Positions 9,790 through 22,421 are shown, counted from the stretch's first letter. The stretch: 64,000 nucleotides of DNA from Enterobacter huaxiensis (GCF_003594935.2 NZ_CP043342.1:1984001-2048000), one strand, 5' to 3'. The notes: generated by a model not told the origin, from the sequence alone. Translations and numbers: made by a program.

Positions 9790-10602
9790 TTATCCTCCGA
9801 ACAGGCGTTTGAGGAAACCTTTCTTCTCTTCTTCAATGAAGCGGAAAGGACGTTCTTCTCCCAGCAGACGGTCAACGGTATCGGCGTAAGCTTTACCTGC
9901 ATCTGCCATCGTATCCAGAATAACCGGCTCACCCTGGTTAGAGGCGCGTAACACGGACTGATCTTCCGGGATAACGCCAACCAGTTTGATGCGCAGGATC
10001 TCCAGCACGTCTTCCATGCTCAGCATGTCACCTTTGTTCACGCGGCCCGGGTTGTAGCGGGTCAGCAGCAGGTGCTCTTTAATCGGTTCCTGACCATTTT
10101 CCGCACGGCGGGATTTGGATGCCAGGATACCCAGAATACGGTCCGAGTCACGAACGGATGAGACTTCAGGGTTGGTGGTGATAATGGCTTCATCAGCGAA
10201 GTAGAGCGCCATCAGTGCCCCGGTTTCGATCCCGGCAGGGGAGTCGCAGACGACGAAGTCGAACTCCATCTTTTTCAGATCGTCGAGGACCTTTTCCACG
10301 CCTTCACGGGTCAGGGCATCTTTATCACGGGTCTGAGAGGCCGGGAGAATGTAGAGATTCTCGGTGCGCTTGTCTTTAATCAGCGCCTGATTCAGCGTGG
10401 CGTCGCCCTGAATGACGTTCACGAAGTCATACACAACGCGACGTTCACAACCCATAATCAGGTCCAGGTTACGCAGGCCGATATCGAAATCAATAACGAC
10501 GGTTTTCTTTCCCTTCTGGGCCAAACCAGTAGCGATGGCCGCGCTGGAGGTGGTCTTGCCAACGCCTCCTTTACCCGAAGTCACAACAATAATGCGTGCC
10601 AT
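9790..10602 (-). CDS. minD: Septum site-determining ATPase MinD
   Basis: Deviant-Walker ParA/MinD ATPase of 270 residues that dimerises on the inner membrane with ATP and recruits MinC or MinE. The P-loop GKGGVGKTT is at 10-18, with the signature lysine 11 and Walker lysine 16. CDSPAGIE is the switch II region. The C-terminal membrane-targeting amphipathic helix is present (EEEKKGFLKRLFGG). Middle gene of minCDE, 23 bases after minC. Confidence 0.97.
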   Translation of the reverse strand: MARIIVVTSGKGGVGKTTSSAAIATGLAQKGKKTVVIDFDIGLRNLDLIMGCERRVVYDFVNVIQGDATLNQALIKDKRTENLYILPASQTRDKDALTREGVEKVLDDLKKMEFDFVVCDSPAGIETGALMALYFADEAIITTNPEVSSVRDSDRILGILASKSRRAENGQEPIKEHLLLTRYNPGRVNKGDMLSMEDVLEILRIKLVGVIPEDQSVLRASNQGEPVILDTMADAGKAYADTVDRLLGEERPFRFIEEEKKGFLKRLFGG

Positions 10603-10625
10603 AGAAATTCCTTGTTAAAAAGGGA

Positions 10626-11333
10626 TCAATTCAACGGTTGAACAGTCAAAGCGTCGTCTGCCAGTCGCAGGCGTGCCGCTTTGCCATAAAATTCGGCTGG
10701 GATCTTGTCGCTCAGCCAATATTCCCCTGCGATGGACACCAGTTCCGCCGTCAGGTGAGAACAAAAAATTTGTGCATCCCTGTCGCCACTTGCCCCAGCA
10801 AGCGCGCGCCCACGCATCATACCGTAGACGTGAATATTACCGTCCGCAATCAGTTCCGCACCCGCGCTGACGTGGTTTGTAACAATCAGATCACAGTTTG
10901 GCGCATAAATACGCTGACCGGAACGAACCGGCACGTCAATCAATCGCGTTTTTGTGACAGGTATAACGTTTTGCGCCGGAGGCGGGGGCGTTTGAGCGGC
11001 CGCAGGCGCCTGACGCGGGGCTTTTTCTTTGCCCTCAGTCAGAATCGGCAGGCCTGCCCGATCGATTTCTGCTTTCAATTCAGCATCTTTACAGCCGCTG
11101 ATACCCACAATGCGCAGCCCGGTAGAAGAGACGGCTTTCTGAAGAAGTTTCCAGTTTACCGGTGCTTCCAGGCCGCTGACGTTGACGACAACAGGGGCAT
11201 GTTTCAGAAAGGCGGGTGCCTGCGCGATTTTGTCTTCTAACGCCTGACGAATAACCTCGGGTTTTGCATCATGCAAATGAACCACTGATAAGGTGAAGCT
11301 ACTGCCTTTAAGCTCGATGGGCGTGTTTGACAT
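10626..11333 (-). CDS. minC: Septum site-determining protein MinC
   Basis: FtsZ assembly inhibitor placed by MinD. The ATG at 11333 gives 235 residues starting [20 protein letters not shown], the E. coli start; the open frame upstream to 11435 is not coding. The N-terminal FtsZ-inhibiting domain (1-100) is joined by a proline- and alanine-rich linker (about 104-120), four residues longer than in E. coli, to the C-terminal beta-helix domain ([15 protein letters not shown] and [11 protein letters not shown]) that binds MinD and FtsZ. Heads the minCDE operon and diverges from ycgL. Confidence 0.96.
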   Translation of the reverse strand: MSNTPIELKGSSFTLSVVHLHDAKPEVIRQALEDKIAQAPAFLKHAPVVVNVSGLEAPVNWKLLQKAVSSTGLRIVGISGCKDAELKAEIDRAGLPILTEGKEKAPRQAPAAAQTPPPPAQNVIPVTKTRLIDVPVRSGQRIYAPNCDLIVTNHVSAGAELIADGNIHVYGMMRGRALAGASGDRDAQIFCSHLTAELVSIAGEYWLSDKIPAEFYGKAARLRLADDALTVQPLN

Positions 11334-11456
11334 CCTGGCCTTACTCAATTTGCTATTAACCGCAACAAGTCGATGCGATATTCCGAAGAGTATCAGGCAT
11401 GTTATAGTCAGGAGTATATTGAGGCAAGCAACCACCCATTAATTCAGAGTAAAAAC

Positions 11457-11732
11457 ATGTTTTGTGTGATCTACAGAAGTACAAGCCGTGACCAGACCTA
11501 TCTTTATGTCGAAAAGAAAGACGATTTTTCCCGCGTACCCGAAGAATTAATGAAAAACTTTGGTCGTCCTCAGCTGGCGATGCTGCTGCCGCTGGACGGG
11601 CGTAAAAAACTGGTGGGTGCCGATCTGGAAAAAGTGAAAAAGGCATTAACCGATCAGGGCTATTATTTACAGCTTCCACCACCACCCGAGAATTTATTAA
11701 AACAGCATCTTGAGGTGAACGGAAAGAAATAA
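11457..11732 (+). CDS. ycgL: YcgL domain protein
   Basis: A 91-residue cytoplasmic protein of the YcgL family, whose function is not established. It begins [20 protein letters not shown] and has the conserved [19 protein letters not shown] and [17 protein letters not shown] segments. The ATG at 11457 fits the domain boundary; the frame is open for 28 more codons upstream, and some E. coli annotations use an upstream start. It is divergent from minC, the usual position of this gene in enterobacteria. Confidence 0.88.
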   Translation: MFCVIYRSTSRDQTYLYVEKKDDFSRVPEELMKNFGRPQLAMLLPLDGRKKLVGADLEKVKKALTDQGYYLQLPPPPENLLKQHLEVNGKK

Positions 11733-11778
11733 TCCGGACAAGTCCGGGAACAACACATCAACCGTTTAGGGGTCGACC

Positions 11779-12438
11779 ATGTATCAACATCATAACTGGC
11801 AAGGTGCATTACTGGATTATCCCGTCAGCAAAGTGGTCTGCGTAGGCAGCAACTATGCAAAACACATTCAGGAAATGGGCAGCGCGACGCCAGAAGAGCC
11901 GGTGCTGTTCATTAAGCCGGAAACCGCACTTTGCGATATTCGCCAGCCGCTGGCGCTGCCGCAAGGGCTGGGCTCGGTTCATCACGAAGTTGAGCTTGCG
12001 GTCTTGATTGGCGCCACGCTGCGCCAGGCCTCTGAAGAGCATGTGCAAAAGGCGATTGCCGGCTATGGCGTTGCGCTGGATCTTACCCTGCGTGATGTTC
12101 AGGGTAAGATGAAGAAAGCGGGGCAGCCGTGGGAAAAAGCCAAGGGCTTTGACAATTCATGCCCGATTTCCGGTTTCGTTCCTGTTGCCGAATTTACCGG
12201 CGATCCGCAGAACACGACGCTTAGCCTCACCGTAAACGGCGAGATCCGCCAGCAGGGCTCAACGGCGGATATGATCCACAAAATCGTTCCGCTTATTGCC
12301 TACATGAGCCGCTTTTTCACCCTTAAACCGGGCGATGTGATCCTCACCGGTACGCCTGAAGGCGTTGGCCCGCTCAGCGGCGGAGATGAGCTGGACGTCA
12401 GTTTTAACGGCCTGTCGCTGAAAACTCGCGTGCTGTAA
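11779..12438 (+). CDS. ycgM: Fumarylacetoacetate hydrolase-family protein YcgM
   Basis: FAH-fold enzyme of 219 residues. Members of this subgroup (FAHD1/YcgM) act on 2-oxo acids as metal-dependent decarboxylases or tautomerases; the exact physiological substrate here is not known. KVVCVGSNYAKHIQEMGS is the N-terminal signature, HHEVELAVLIG and DLTLRDVQ carry the acidic metal ligands, and TGTPEGVGPL closes the active site. It follows ycgL on the same strand after 46 bases and precedes a stem-loop. Confidence 0.9.
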   Translation: MYQHHNWQGALLDYPVSKVVCVGSNYAKHIQEMGSATPEEPVLFIKPETALCDIRQPLALPQGLGSVHHEVELAVLIGATLRQASEEHVQKAIAGYGVALDLTLRDVQGKMKKAGQPWEKAKGFDNSCPISGFVPVAEFTGDPQNTTLSLTVNGEIRQQGSTADMIHKIVPLIAYMSRFFTLKPGDVILTGTPEGVGPLSGGDELDVSFNGLSLKTRVL

Positions 12439-12443
12439 AATCA

Positions 12444-12470
12444 TTTTGCCGCCCTTAATGGGCGGCAAAA
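12444..12470 (+). terminator. Perfect stem-loop after ycgM
   Basis: TTTTGCCGCCC (12444-12454) pairs perfectly with GGGCGGCAAAA (12460-12470) around a TTAAT loop, six bases after the ycgM stop. It lacks a following T-run, so termination is likely but not certain. Confidence 0.5.
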
Positions 12471-12519
12471 CTTGCATCATCGTGCCAGACTCGTTATAAG
12501 GTGCGCTTTCTTTTGACGT

Positions 12520-12972
12520 GTGGACATCCTGATGAACGACATCCCTTTCTGGCAAAGCAAAACGCTCGACGAAATGACCGACGTGGAGTGGGAGTCGTTG
12601 TGCGACGGCTGTGGACAGTGCTGTCTGCACAAGCTGATGGATGAAGATTCCGACGAAATCTATTTCACCAACGTCGCCTGCAAGCAGCTGAACATCAAAA
12701 CCTGCCAGTGCCGCAACTACGAACGCCGCTTCGAGTATGAGCCGGACTGCATCAAACTCACCCGCGAAAACCTGCCGACGTTTGAATGGCTGCCGCACAC
12801 CTGCGCGTATCGCCTGCTGGCTGAAGGGAAGGATTTGCCGAAATGGCACCCGCTGTTGACCGGCTCAAAAGCCGCGATGCACGGCGAGCGGATTTCCGTG
12901 CGCCATATTGCGGTGAAAGAGTCAGAGGTGCGGGACTGGGAAGATCATATTATGAATCATCCCAACCGTTGA
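12520..12972 (+). CDS. ycgN: YcgN family cysteine-cluster protein
   Basis: UPF0260/YkgJ-type protein with a dense cysteine set: [11 protein letters not shown] (about 28-38), then [14 protein letters not shown] (60-73), PDCIKL and HTCAYR. The pattern suggests bound zinc or an iron-sulfur centre, but no function is established. It matches E. coli YcgN throughout. GTG at 12520 gives 150 residues; the ATG at 12532 is an equally possible start, and related proteins also extend a few residues upstream of that methionine. Confidence 0.87.
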   Translation: MDILMNDIPFWQSKTLDEMTDVEWESLCDGCGQCCLHKLMDEDSDEIYFTNVACKQLNIKTCQCRNYERRFEYEPDCIKLTRENLPTFEWLPHTCAYRLLAEGKDLPKWHPLLTGSKAAMHGERISVRHIAVKESEVRDWEDHIMNHPNR

Positions 12973-12980
12973 TAATAAAA

Positions 12981-13005
12981 AACCCGCCGAGGCGGGTTGT
13001 TTATT
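12981..13005 (+). terminator. Terminator after ycgN
   Basis: AACCCGCC (12981-12988) pairs with GGCGGGTT (12991-12998) around GA, preceded by A-rich and followed by T-rich bases, eight bases past the ycgN stop. Confidence 0.75.
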
Positions 13006-13023
13006 GTGTTTGTGCGGCCTGAT

Positions 13024-13057
13024 GCCCTCACCCCAACCCTCTCCCACGGGAGAGGGC
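13024..13057. repeat. GGGAGAGGG-type palindromic intergenic repeat
   Basis: CCCTCTCCC (13037-13045) and GGGAGAGGG (13048-13056) form a tight palindrome preceded by GCCCTCACCCCAA. The same unit recurs inverted at 27630-27664 and as a core at 31876-31899. Confidence 0.7.
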
Positions 13058-13066
13058 GGAAACACT

Positions 13067-13097
13067 AAAAACGGCAACCGAGGTTGCCGTTTTGTTT
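13067..13097. terminator. Bidirectional terminator between ycgN and dsbB
   Basis: AAAACGGCAACC (13068-13079) pairs perfectly with GGTTGCCGTTTT (13082-13093) around GA. There is a T-run on either strand, and it abuts the dsbB stop. It should end dsbB transcripts on the minus strand and residual ycgN transcripts on the plus strand. Confidence 0.88.
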
Positions 13098-13628
13098 TTA
13101 CCTTCCGAACAAATCGCGCTTCTTCGGCTTAAACGGCTGGGCAATCAGCACCAGCAGCGCCACAGCGAAGTAGGCCACAAAAATGCCGACCAGCCACTGC
13201 GGCATCTCCAGCGTCAGGAATTCCCACTGGCGAACGGAGCAGTCGCCGGAGGCGACAAACACCTGCGGCAGCCATTTGTCCAGCGGCAGCCAGCTCGGGA
13301 AGCGGGCGGCGAAATCGCAGGTCATAAACGGTGACGGATGCAGCTGCATCATGGTGTGCTGCCAGGACAACTCAATACCTTTCCACGCGCTGTACAGCCA
13401 GATGGCGATCCCCACGTAGCGAAGCGGCGACTTAGGGGCAATCGCACCGACCAGGCCCGCGCCCATAATGCCGAACAGCGCACAACGTTCATAGATACAC
13501 AGTACGCAGGGTTTCAGCCCCATCACGTGCTGGAACCACAGCGCGACCATTTCCAGCGCGAAGGCGGTCAGGGCCATTAACAACCACGCTCCGCGACCGC
13601 GGGAGCACTGGTTCAAAAATCTCAACAT
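13098..13628 (-). CDS. dsbB: Disulfide bond formation protein B
   Basis: Inner-membrane quinone reductase that reoxidises periplasmic DsbA. The ATG at 13628 gives 176 residues, the E. coli length, with AGGGA about nine bases upstream; the ATG two codons earlier is too close to that site. Four transmembrane helices are visible. The first redox pair CVLC is at 41-44. The second periplasmic pair is in the loop at MTCDF and [11 protein letters not shown], near 104 and 130. The C-terminus KKRDLFGR is conserved. nhaB lies upstream on the same strand, 143 bases away. Confidence 0.95.
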   Translation of the reverse strand: MLRFLNQCSRGRGAWLLMALTAFALEMVALWFQHVMGLKPCVLCIYERCALFGIMGAGLVGAIAPKSPLRYVGIAIWLYSAWKGIELSWQHTMMQLHPSPFMTCDFAARFPSWLPLDKWLPQVFVASGDCSVRQWEFLTLEMPQWLVGIFVAYFAVALLVLIAQPFKPKKRDLFGR

Positions 13629-13771
13629 AATCATTTCCCTGGAACATGCTTAGAAAGCGCAGTGTAAACGAATTCGTTTTATGCGCCACCGGAACCTGAC
13701 GAAATAAAACGTAATCGGATGTTTATCACGCGAAAAGGCAAACGAGCAGCGAACTGCCCGAGAGACCTGTT

Positions 13772-15310
13772 TTATTGCGCCGCAAGTATACCTGCTTGTA
13801 TTAACCATTGCGTATAAGGAATGAGGGTAAATTTGACGCACAGCAAGCCCACGATTGTCAGCACCAGCGTATAGGGCAGCGCCATCCACACCATTTTTCC
13901 ATAAGAAAGCCGTATGAGCGGCGCGAGGGCAGAGGTGAGCAGGAACAGGAAGGCGGCCTGACCGTTTGGCGTTGCCACCGAAGGCAGGTTGGTCCCGGTG
14001 TTGATTGCGACCGCCAGCAGCTCAAACTGGCCCGCGCTTACGGCACCGTGCTCCATGGCCGCTTTAGCCTCATTGATATACACCGTACCGACAAAAACGT
14101 TATCTGAAATAGACGACAGCAGGCCGTTAAACAGATAAAAGAGCGTCAGCTGCGCGTCGGCGTCTGCCTGCAGCACGAAGGCAATAATCGGCGAGAACAG
14201 CTGCTGGTCGATGATAACCGCCACGACTGCGAAAAATACCGCCAGCAGGGCAGTAAACGGCAGGGCCTCGGTAAAGGCTTTGCCGATAGCATGTTCATCC
14301 GTCACGCCGGTAAAGGTGGTGGCCAGAATAATAACGGAGAGGCCAATTAAACCCACTTCAGCAAGATGGAACGCCAGCGCAGCGATAAGCCAGACGCCAA
14401 TAATTCCCTGTGCGATAAGACGCAGCGTATCTTGCCGGGTGCGCTGGCTTCGGCTCTGCTGGTCGAATTTATGCAGCTCCTGACGCACGGGATTGGGCAG
14501 CAGTGCGCCGTAGCCAAACACCCTGAATTTCTCTACCAGAAGACAGGTGATTAACCCGCAAATCAGCACCGGCACGCTCACCGGTGCCATGCGCAGGAAG
14601 AACTCGCCGAAGTGCCAGCCCGCGGCTTTGGCGATGATCAGGTTTTGCGGTTCACCTACCATGGTCATGACGCCGCCGAGCGCCGTACCTACGCCTGCAT
14701 GCATCATCAGGCTTCGCAAAAACGCGCGGAACTGCTCCAGCACCTCACGGTTGTGCGCGTCTACATGGCTGTCGTCCTGCAGGTCCTCCCCCGGACGCGA
14801 AGAGGCCACGCGGTGATAAATACCGTAGAACCCGACGGCAACGCTGATCACGACCGCAACAACCGTCAGCGCATCCAGGAATGCAGACAGGAACGCGGCT
14901 GCAACACAAAAAGCCAGCGACAGGATCGTTTTCGAGGGAATGCTCAGCAGCAGGCGGGTGAAGATAAACAGCAGGAGCTGTTTCATAAAGTAGATACCCG
15001 CCACCATGAACATCAGCAGCAAAAGCACCTCGAGGTTTGATGCCAGCTCTTCTTTGACATGTTCGGCGCTGGTCATGCCGATGGCCACCGCTTCAAACGC
15101 CAGCAGCCCTCCGGGCAGCAGCGGGTAGCACTTCAGCGCCATCGCCAGGGTAAAGATAAACTCAGCGACCAGCATCCACCCGGCGATAAAGGGGTTCACG
15201 AAAAACAGGATGGGATTAACGACCAGGAATACCAGAAGTGTCAGTTTGTACCAGTCAGGCGACTGGCCTAAAAAATTGCGCCACAGCGCGCGGCCAAATG
15301 AAATTTCCAC
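13772..15310 (-). CDS. nhaB: Na+/H+ antiporter NhaB
   Basis: Inner-membrane sodium/proton antiporter of 512 residues (E. coli 513) that expels sodium in exchange for protons. It has about twelve hydrophobic helices and matches E. coli NhaB over the whole length, including the segments [40 protein letters not shown] and [20 protein letters not shown]. It diverges from fadR with 201 bases between start codons, the E. coli arrangement. Confidence 0.96.
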   Translation of the reverse strand: MEISFGRALWRNFLGQSPDWYKLTLLVFLVVNPILFFVNPFIAGWMLVAEFIFTLAMALKCYPLLPGGLLAFEAVAIGMTSAEHVKEELASNLEVLLLLMFMVAGIYFMKQLLLFIFTRLLLSIPSKTILSLAFCVAAAFLSAFLDALTVVAVVISVAVGFYGIYHRVASSRPGEDLQDDSHVDAHNREVLEQFRAFLRSLMMHAGVGTALGGVMTMVGEPQNLIIAKAAGWHFGEFFLRMAPVSVPVLICGLITCLLVEKFRVFGYGALLPNPVRQELHKFDQQSRSQRTRQDTLRLIAQGIIGVWLIAALAFHLAEVGLIGLSVIILATTFTGVTDEHAIGKAFTEALPFTALLAVFFAVVAVIIDQQLFSPIIAFVLQADADAQLTLFYLFNGLLSSISDNVFVGTVYINEAKAAMEHGAVSAGQFELLAVAINTGTNLPSVATPNGQAAFLFLLTSALAPLIRLSYGKMVWMALPYTLVLTIVGLLCVKFTLIPYTQWLIQAGILAAQ

Positions 15311-15463
15311 GACAGACGTCCTTCCCCGTCAGATGAATCAAAACATCAGTATACGCAAAAAAGCCGCTCGAGAGGGGCACAACGCCATTTTGTAAATTTC
15401 ATGAAAATGAAACGGCGATCCCTCTTTTCTCTCTTTGCTGCGCTACCTGCGTCTGCGAGCCTC

Positions 15464-15472
15464 TGGTATGAT
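15464..15472 (+). promoter_or_regulatory. Extended -10 element of the fadR promoter
   Basis: TGG-TATGAT (TATGAT at 15467-15472) is an extended -10 hexamer 40 bases before the fadR ATG, with no good -35 box. The surrounding CTGGTATGATGAGT also resembles one version of the FadR binding site. Confidence 0.5.
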
Positions 15473-15511
15473 GAGTCCAATTTGCTAAAGCTGTGTAATG
15501 GAAATCTCACT

Positions 15512-16231
15512 ATGGTCATTAAGGCGCAGAGCCCGGCGGGTTTCGCGGAAGAGTACATCATTGAAAGCATCTGGAATAATCGTTTCCCTGCAGGATCCAT
15601 TCTTCCGGCTGAACGCGAACTCTCTGAACTGATTGGCGTCACCCGCACTACGTTACGCGAAGTGTTACAGCGTCTGGCTCGCGATGGCTGGTTGACGATT
15701 CAGCACGGCAAACCCACTAAAGTGAACAACTTCTGGGAAACGTCCGGGCTGAATATTCTTGAAACGCTCGCGCGTCTCGACCACGAAAGCGTGCCGCAGC
15801 TGATTGATAACCTGCTCTCCGTGCGCACCAACATCTCCACGATCTTTATCCGTACCGCGTTTCGTCAGCATCCTGAAGACGCGCTTGCGGTTCTGGCCAG
15901 CGCGAACGAAATCGAGGACCACGCCGATGCGTTTGCCACCCTCGATTACAACATCTTCCGTGGCCTGGCGTTTGCCTCCGGCAACCCGATTTATGGCCTG
16001 ATCCTGAACGGCATGAAAGGGCTGTACACCCGCATTGGTCGCCACTACTTCGCTAACCCGGAAGCCCGCAGCCTCGCGCTGGGCTTCTACCACAAGCTGA
16101 GCAAGCTCTGCACCGAAGGCCTGCACGACCAGGTCTATGAAACCGTGCGCCGCTACGGCCACGATTCCGGCGAAATCTGGCACCGCATGCAGAAAAATCT
16201 GCCGGGCGATTTAGCCATACAGGGCCGCTAA
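15512..16231 (+). CDS. fadR: Fatty acid metabolism regulator FadR
   Basis: GntR-family transcription factor that represses fad genes and activates fabA/fabB; long-chain acyl-CoA releases it from DNA. The ATG at 15512 gives 239 residues, the E. coli length and start ([20 protein letters not shown]); the open frame back to 15401 is not coding. The N-terminal winged helix has [20 protein letters not shown] (about 30-49), and the C-terminal acyl-CoA domain follows from residue 80. An operator-like site for it lies upstream of fadD in this same window. Confidence 0.96.
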   Translation: MVIKAQSPAGFAEEYIIESIWNNRFPAGSILPAERELSELIGVTRTTLREVLQRLARDGWLTIQHGKPTKVNNFWETSGLNILETLARLDHESVPQLIDNLLSVRTNISTIFIRTAFRQHPEDALAVLASANEIEDHADAFATLDYNIFRGLAFASGNPIYGLILNGMKGLYTRIGRHYFANPEARSLALGFYHKLSKLCTEGLHDQVYETVRRYGHDSGEIWHRMQKNLPGDLAIQGR

Positions 16232-16234
16232 AAG

Positions 16235-16264
16235 AAAAAACCTCTCGTACGAGAGGTTTTTTTT
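16235..16264 (+). terminator. Rho-independent terminator after fadR
   Basis: A perfect palindrome, AACCTCTCGTACGAGAGGTT, is flanked by A-rich bases on the left and eight T on the right, three bases past the fadR stop. It would also serve minus-strand transcripts from ycgB. Confidence 0.93.
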
Positions 16265-16334
16265 CGCCCGGTGGCGCTTCGTTTACCGGGCCTGCAAAAC
16301 CCGTAGGCCGGGTAAGGCGTAGCCGCCAACCGGC
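16265..16334. repeat. REP-like repeat pair
   Basis: Two inverted REP-like units: CGCCCGGTGGCGCTTCGTTT then ACCGGGC, and downstream TAGGCCGGGTAAGGCGTAGC then CGCCAACCGGC. It fills the gap between converging fadR and ycgB. Confidence 0.7.
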
Positions 16335-16341
16335 AAAAAAA

Positions 16342-17874
16342 CTACAGCGTATTCATTCGCGGCGGGGTGCGTTCCAGCAGCTCTACGCTGCCATCCTCAT
16401 TCTGCTGCTCCAGCAATACGTCAAACCCCCACAGGCGATGCACATGCTTCAGCACTTCCTTGCGCCCCTTGTCCAGCGGCGCGCGGTTATGCGGGACGTA
16501 GCGCAAGGTCAGGGAGCGGTCGCCGCGTAAATCCACGTTCCAGACCTGAATATTAGGCTCAAGATTGCTCAGGTTGTACTGAGAAGAGAGGCGAGAGCGG
16601 ATCTCGCGGTATCCCTCTTCGTTGTGGATGGCGGATATCTCCAGGAAGTTATTCCGGTCATCGTCCAGCACGGTGAAGAAGCGAAAATCTCGCATGATTT
16701 TCGGCGACATAAACTGGCTGATAAAACTCTCGTCCTTAAAGTCGCGCATCGCAAAATGCAGCGTTTCCAGCCAGTCAGAGCCGGCAATATCCGGGAACCA
16801 GTATTTGTCCTCTTCCGTTGGCGACTGGCAGATGCGCTTAATGTCCTGGAACATGGCGAAGCCAAGGGCGTACGGGTTGATGCCGCTGTACCACGGGCTG
16901 TTATACGCCGGCTGGAATACCACGTTGGTATGGCTGTGCAAAAACTCCATCATAAACCGTTCGGTCACTTTTCCTTCGTCATACAGGTGGTTAAGAATGG
17001 TGTAGTGCCAGAACGTTGCCCAGCCTTCGTTCATCACCTGCGTCTGTTTTTGCGGATAAAAATACTGGCTTACCTTGCGCACGATGCGCAGGATCTCGCG
17101 CTGCCACGGCTCAAGCAGCGGCGCGTTCTTCTCCATAAAGTAGAGCAGGTTTTCCTGCGGCTCGGACGGATAGCGACGCGCTTCGGCAACCGTTTTCTCC
17201 TCCTCGCGCTTCGGCAGGGTACGCCACAGCATATTCACCTGGCTTTGCAGATACTCTTCACGGCTTTTCTGCCGGGCTTTCTCCTCCTGCAGGGAGATTT
17301 TCTGCGGGCGTTTGTAGCGGTCAACGCCGTAGTTCATCAGCGCGTGGCAGGAGTCGAGCAGCTTTTCCACTTCGTCCACGCCGTAGCGCTCTTCGCAGTC
17401 GGTAATGTATTTACGGGCGAAGATGAGGTAATCGACGATGGAGCTGGCGTCGGTCCAGCTGCGGAACAGGTAGTTATTCTTGAAAAAGGAGTTGTGGCCG
17501 TAGCAGGCGTGCGCCATCACCAGCGCCTGCATGGTAATGGTGTTCTCTTCCATCAGATAAGCAATACACGGGTTGGAGTTGATGACGATTTCATACGCCA
17601 GGCCCTGCTGTCCGTGCTTGTACAGGCGTTCCGTCTCAATGAATTTTTTACCAAACGACCAGTGCGGATAGTTAATGGGCATCCCGACGCTGGAGTAGGC
17701 GTCCATCATCTGTTCGGAGGTAATGACTTCAATCTGATGTGGATAGGTGTCCAGGCGATACAGTTTTGCTACCCGGTCGATCTCGGCCAGGTAGACATCC
17801 AGCAGCTCGAAGGTCCAGTCGGGTCCATCGCTCAGACGTGTGTTGTCCTTGGATATGGAATCAATTGTAGCCAT
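16342..17874 (-). CDS. ycgB: SpoVR family protein YcgB
   Basis: A 510-residue cytoplasmic protein matching E. coli YcgB end to end. Its name comes from Bacillus SpoVR, which affects spore cortex; in enterobacteria it belongs to the general stress response and no biochemical activity is established. Conserved blocks include MAHACYGHNSFFKNNYLF (about 118-135), QVMNEGWATFWHYTILNHLY and PYALGFAMFQDIKRIC. The ATG at 17874 starts MATIDS as in E. coli; the further 17 codons upstream are not supported. Confidence 0.94.
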   Translation of the reverse strand: MATIDSISKDNTRLSDGPDWTFELLDVYLAEIDRVAKLYRLDTYPHQIEVITSEQMMDAYSSVGMPINYPHWSFGKKFIETERLYKHGQQGLAYEIVINSNPCIAYLMEENTITMQALVMAHACYGHNSFFKNNYLFRSWTDASSIVDYLIFARKYITDCEERYGVDEVEKLLDSCHALMNYGVDRYKRPQKISLQEEKARQKSREEYLQSQVNMLWRTLPKREEEKTVAEARRYPSEPQENLLYFMEKNAPLLEPWQREILRIVRKVSQYFYPQKQTQVMNEGWATFWHYTILNHLYDEGKVTERFMMEFLHSHTNVVFQPAYNSPWYSGINPYALGFAMFQDIKRICQSPTEEDKYWFPDIAGSDWLETLHFAMRDFKDESFISQFMSPKIMRDFRFFTVLDDDRNNFLEISAIHNEEGYREIRSRLSSQYNLSNLEPNIQVWNVDLRGDRSLTLRYVPHNRAPLDKGRKEVLKHVHRLWGFDVLLEQQNEDGSVELLERTPPRMNTL

Positions 17875-18091
17875 TAGCGCGCCCTCGTTGTGGGTGCTCT
17901 CTCTGTCTGGAGAGCCTCCTTTCAAGCATAGATCAACGCGTTAAAAAGCGTGCTGGAGCAGAAATTTTTTCTTTGCGATTTCCCGTTTTTGAAACGGCAA
18001 AAAAAGCGGGCATCACAGAATTTTATACTGGCTAAAAATAACGCGCAGCAGGAGATCCCAAATTCATGCTATCCCCTGATACGGGGGGAGA

Positions 18092-18107
18092 TGTGAGATA
18101 AGTCACC
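18092..18107 (+). promoter_or_regulatory. CRP-cAMP binding site upstream of dadA
   Basis: TGTGAGATAAGTCACC matches the CRP consensus TGTGA-N6-TCACA in nine of ten core bases, about 90 bases before the dadA ATG. E. coli dadAX is known to need CRP-cAMP, which fits. Confidence 0.75.
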
Positions 18108-18122
18108 ATAAAAAAGTCGTAT

Positions 18123-18141
18123 GTTGAATAATATTTTCAAC
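18123..18141 (+). promoter_or_regulatory. AT-rich inverted repeat, possible Lrp site
   Basis: GTTGAA and TTCAAC flank the seven bases TAATATT. Symmetric AT-rich sites of this type are bound by Lrp, the alanine-responsive regulator of dadAX in E. coli. Assignment to Lrp is inference. Confidence 0.4.
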
Positions 18142-18159
18142 TAGGTTATCAATCTGTAA

Positions 18160-19494
<1,335 letters not shown>

Positions 19495-19503
19495 GGAGTC
19501 GTC

Positions 19504-20574
19504 ATGTCCCGTCCTATTCTGGCTCAGCTGGATCTGCAGGCCCTGAAGGATAACCTGCAGATTGTTCGCCGTGCTGCGCCAGGTTCACGCGTCTGGTCGG
19601 TGGTCAAAGCGAACGCCTACGGCCACGGTATCGATCGCATCTGGAGTACCCTGAGCGGCACAGACGGTTTTGCGCTGCTGAATCTGGAAGAGGCTATTTT
19701 GCTGCGCGAGCGCGGCTGGAAAGGGCCAATTTTGCTGCTGGAAGGCTTTTTCCACGCTGACGACCTGCCATTGCTCGATAAATATCGTCTGACCACCAGC
19801 ATTCACAGCAACTGGCAAATTAAAGCCCTGCAGGATGCGAAGCTGCACGCCCCGCTGGATATCTACCTCAAGGTGAACAGCGGCATGAACCGCCTGGGCT
19901 TCCAGCCTGAGCGCGTGCATACGGTCTGGCAGCAGCTGCGCGGTCTGAAAAACGTGGGTGAAATGACGCTGATGGCGCACTTCGCCGACGCCGAAAGGCC
20001 TGACGGCATTGCCGATGCGATGGTGCGGGTCGAGCAGGCGGCAGAAGGGCTGGACTGCCCGCGCTCGCTGTCGAACTCGGCGGCCACGCTGTGGCATCCG
20101 CAGGCCCATTACAGCTGGGTGCGCCCCGGAATTATCCTGTACGGCGCATCGCCTTCCGGGCAGTGGCAGGATATCGCCAACAGCGGTCTGAAGCCGGTGA
20201 TGACGTTACGCAGCGAGATTATTGGCGTGCAGACGCTGAAGGCCGGTGATGCGGTTGGCTACGGCAGCCGCTATCGGGCCTCGGGCGAACAGCGCATCGG
20301 GATTGTCGCCGGAGGGTATGCCGATGGTTATCCGCGCATCGCCCCAACCGGCACGCCCGTGTGGGTGGATGGCGTTCGCACGGGGACCGTCGGCACGATA
20401 TCGATGGATATGATGGCGATTGATTTAACCCCCTGCCCGCAGGCCGGTATCGGCACAACGGTTGAGCTGTGGGGCAACGAAGTCAAAATCGATGACGTGG
20501 CGGCCGCGGCGGGGACGGTGGGGTATGAATTGATGTGCGCGCTGGCCCCGAGAGTGCCGGTTGTGACGGTGTAA
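19504..20574 (+). CDS. dadX: Alanine racemase, catabolic
   Basis: PLP-dependent racemase of 356 residues that converts L-alanine to D-alanine so that DadA can degrade it. Lys35 in VVKANAYGHG is the PLP lysine. VKVNSGMNRLGF and the tyrosine in AVGYGSRYRASG (near 253) complete the active site. It is the second gene of the dadAX operon, preceded by AAGGAG. The operon ends at a REP-like repeat pair. Confidence 0.96.
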   Translation: MSRPILAQLDLQALKDNLQIVRRAAPGSRVWSVVKANAYGHGIDRIWSTLSGTDGFALLNLEEAILLRERGWKGPILLLEGFFHADDLPLLDKYRLTTSIHSNWQIKALQDAKLHAPLDIYLKVNSGMNRLGFQPERVHTVWQQLRGLKNVGEMTLMAHFADAERPDGIADAMVRVEQAAEGLDCPRSLSNSAATLWHPQAHYSWVRPGIILYGASPSGQWQDIANSGLKPVMTLRSEIIGVQTLKAGDAVGYGSRYRASGEQRIGIVAGGYADGYPRIAPTGTPVWVDGVRTGTVGTISMDMMAIDLTPCPQAGIGTTVELWGNEVKIDDVAAAAGTVGYELMCALAPRVPVVTV

Positions 20575-20580
20575 CCTTTG

Positions 20581-20661
20581 TTCGCCGGGTGGCGCTAACG
20601 CTTACCCGGCCTACGTTCGAGGGTTTTGTAGGCCGGGTAAGGCGAAGCCGCCACCCGGCAA
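20581..20661. repeat. REP-like repeat pair
   Basis: GCCGGGTGGCGCTAACGCTT followed by ACCCGGCCTACG, then an inverted copy TAGGCCGGGTAAGGCGAAGC with CGCCACCCGGC, between converging dadX and cvrA. This arrangement (a BIME) can bind IHF or DNA gyrase and stabilise upstream mRNA. Confidence 0.85.
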
Positions 20662-20669
20662 AAAAACAA

Positions 20670-22421
<1,752 letters not shown>

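Noticed and set aside
16624..17877. A 417-codon open frame on the plus strand within ycgB
   Set aside because: It mirrors the conserved ycgB coding sequence. The translation has no domain and is rich in Arg, Val and His, as expected for an antisense shadow.
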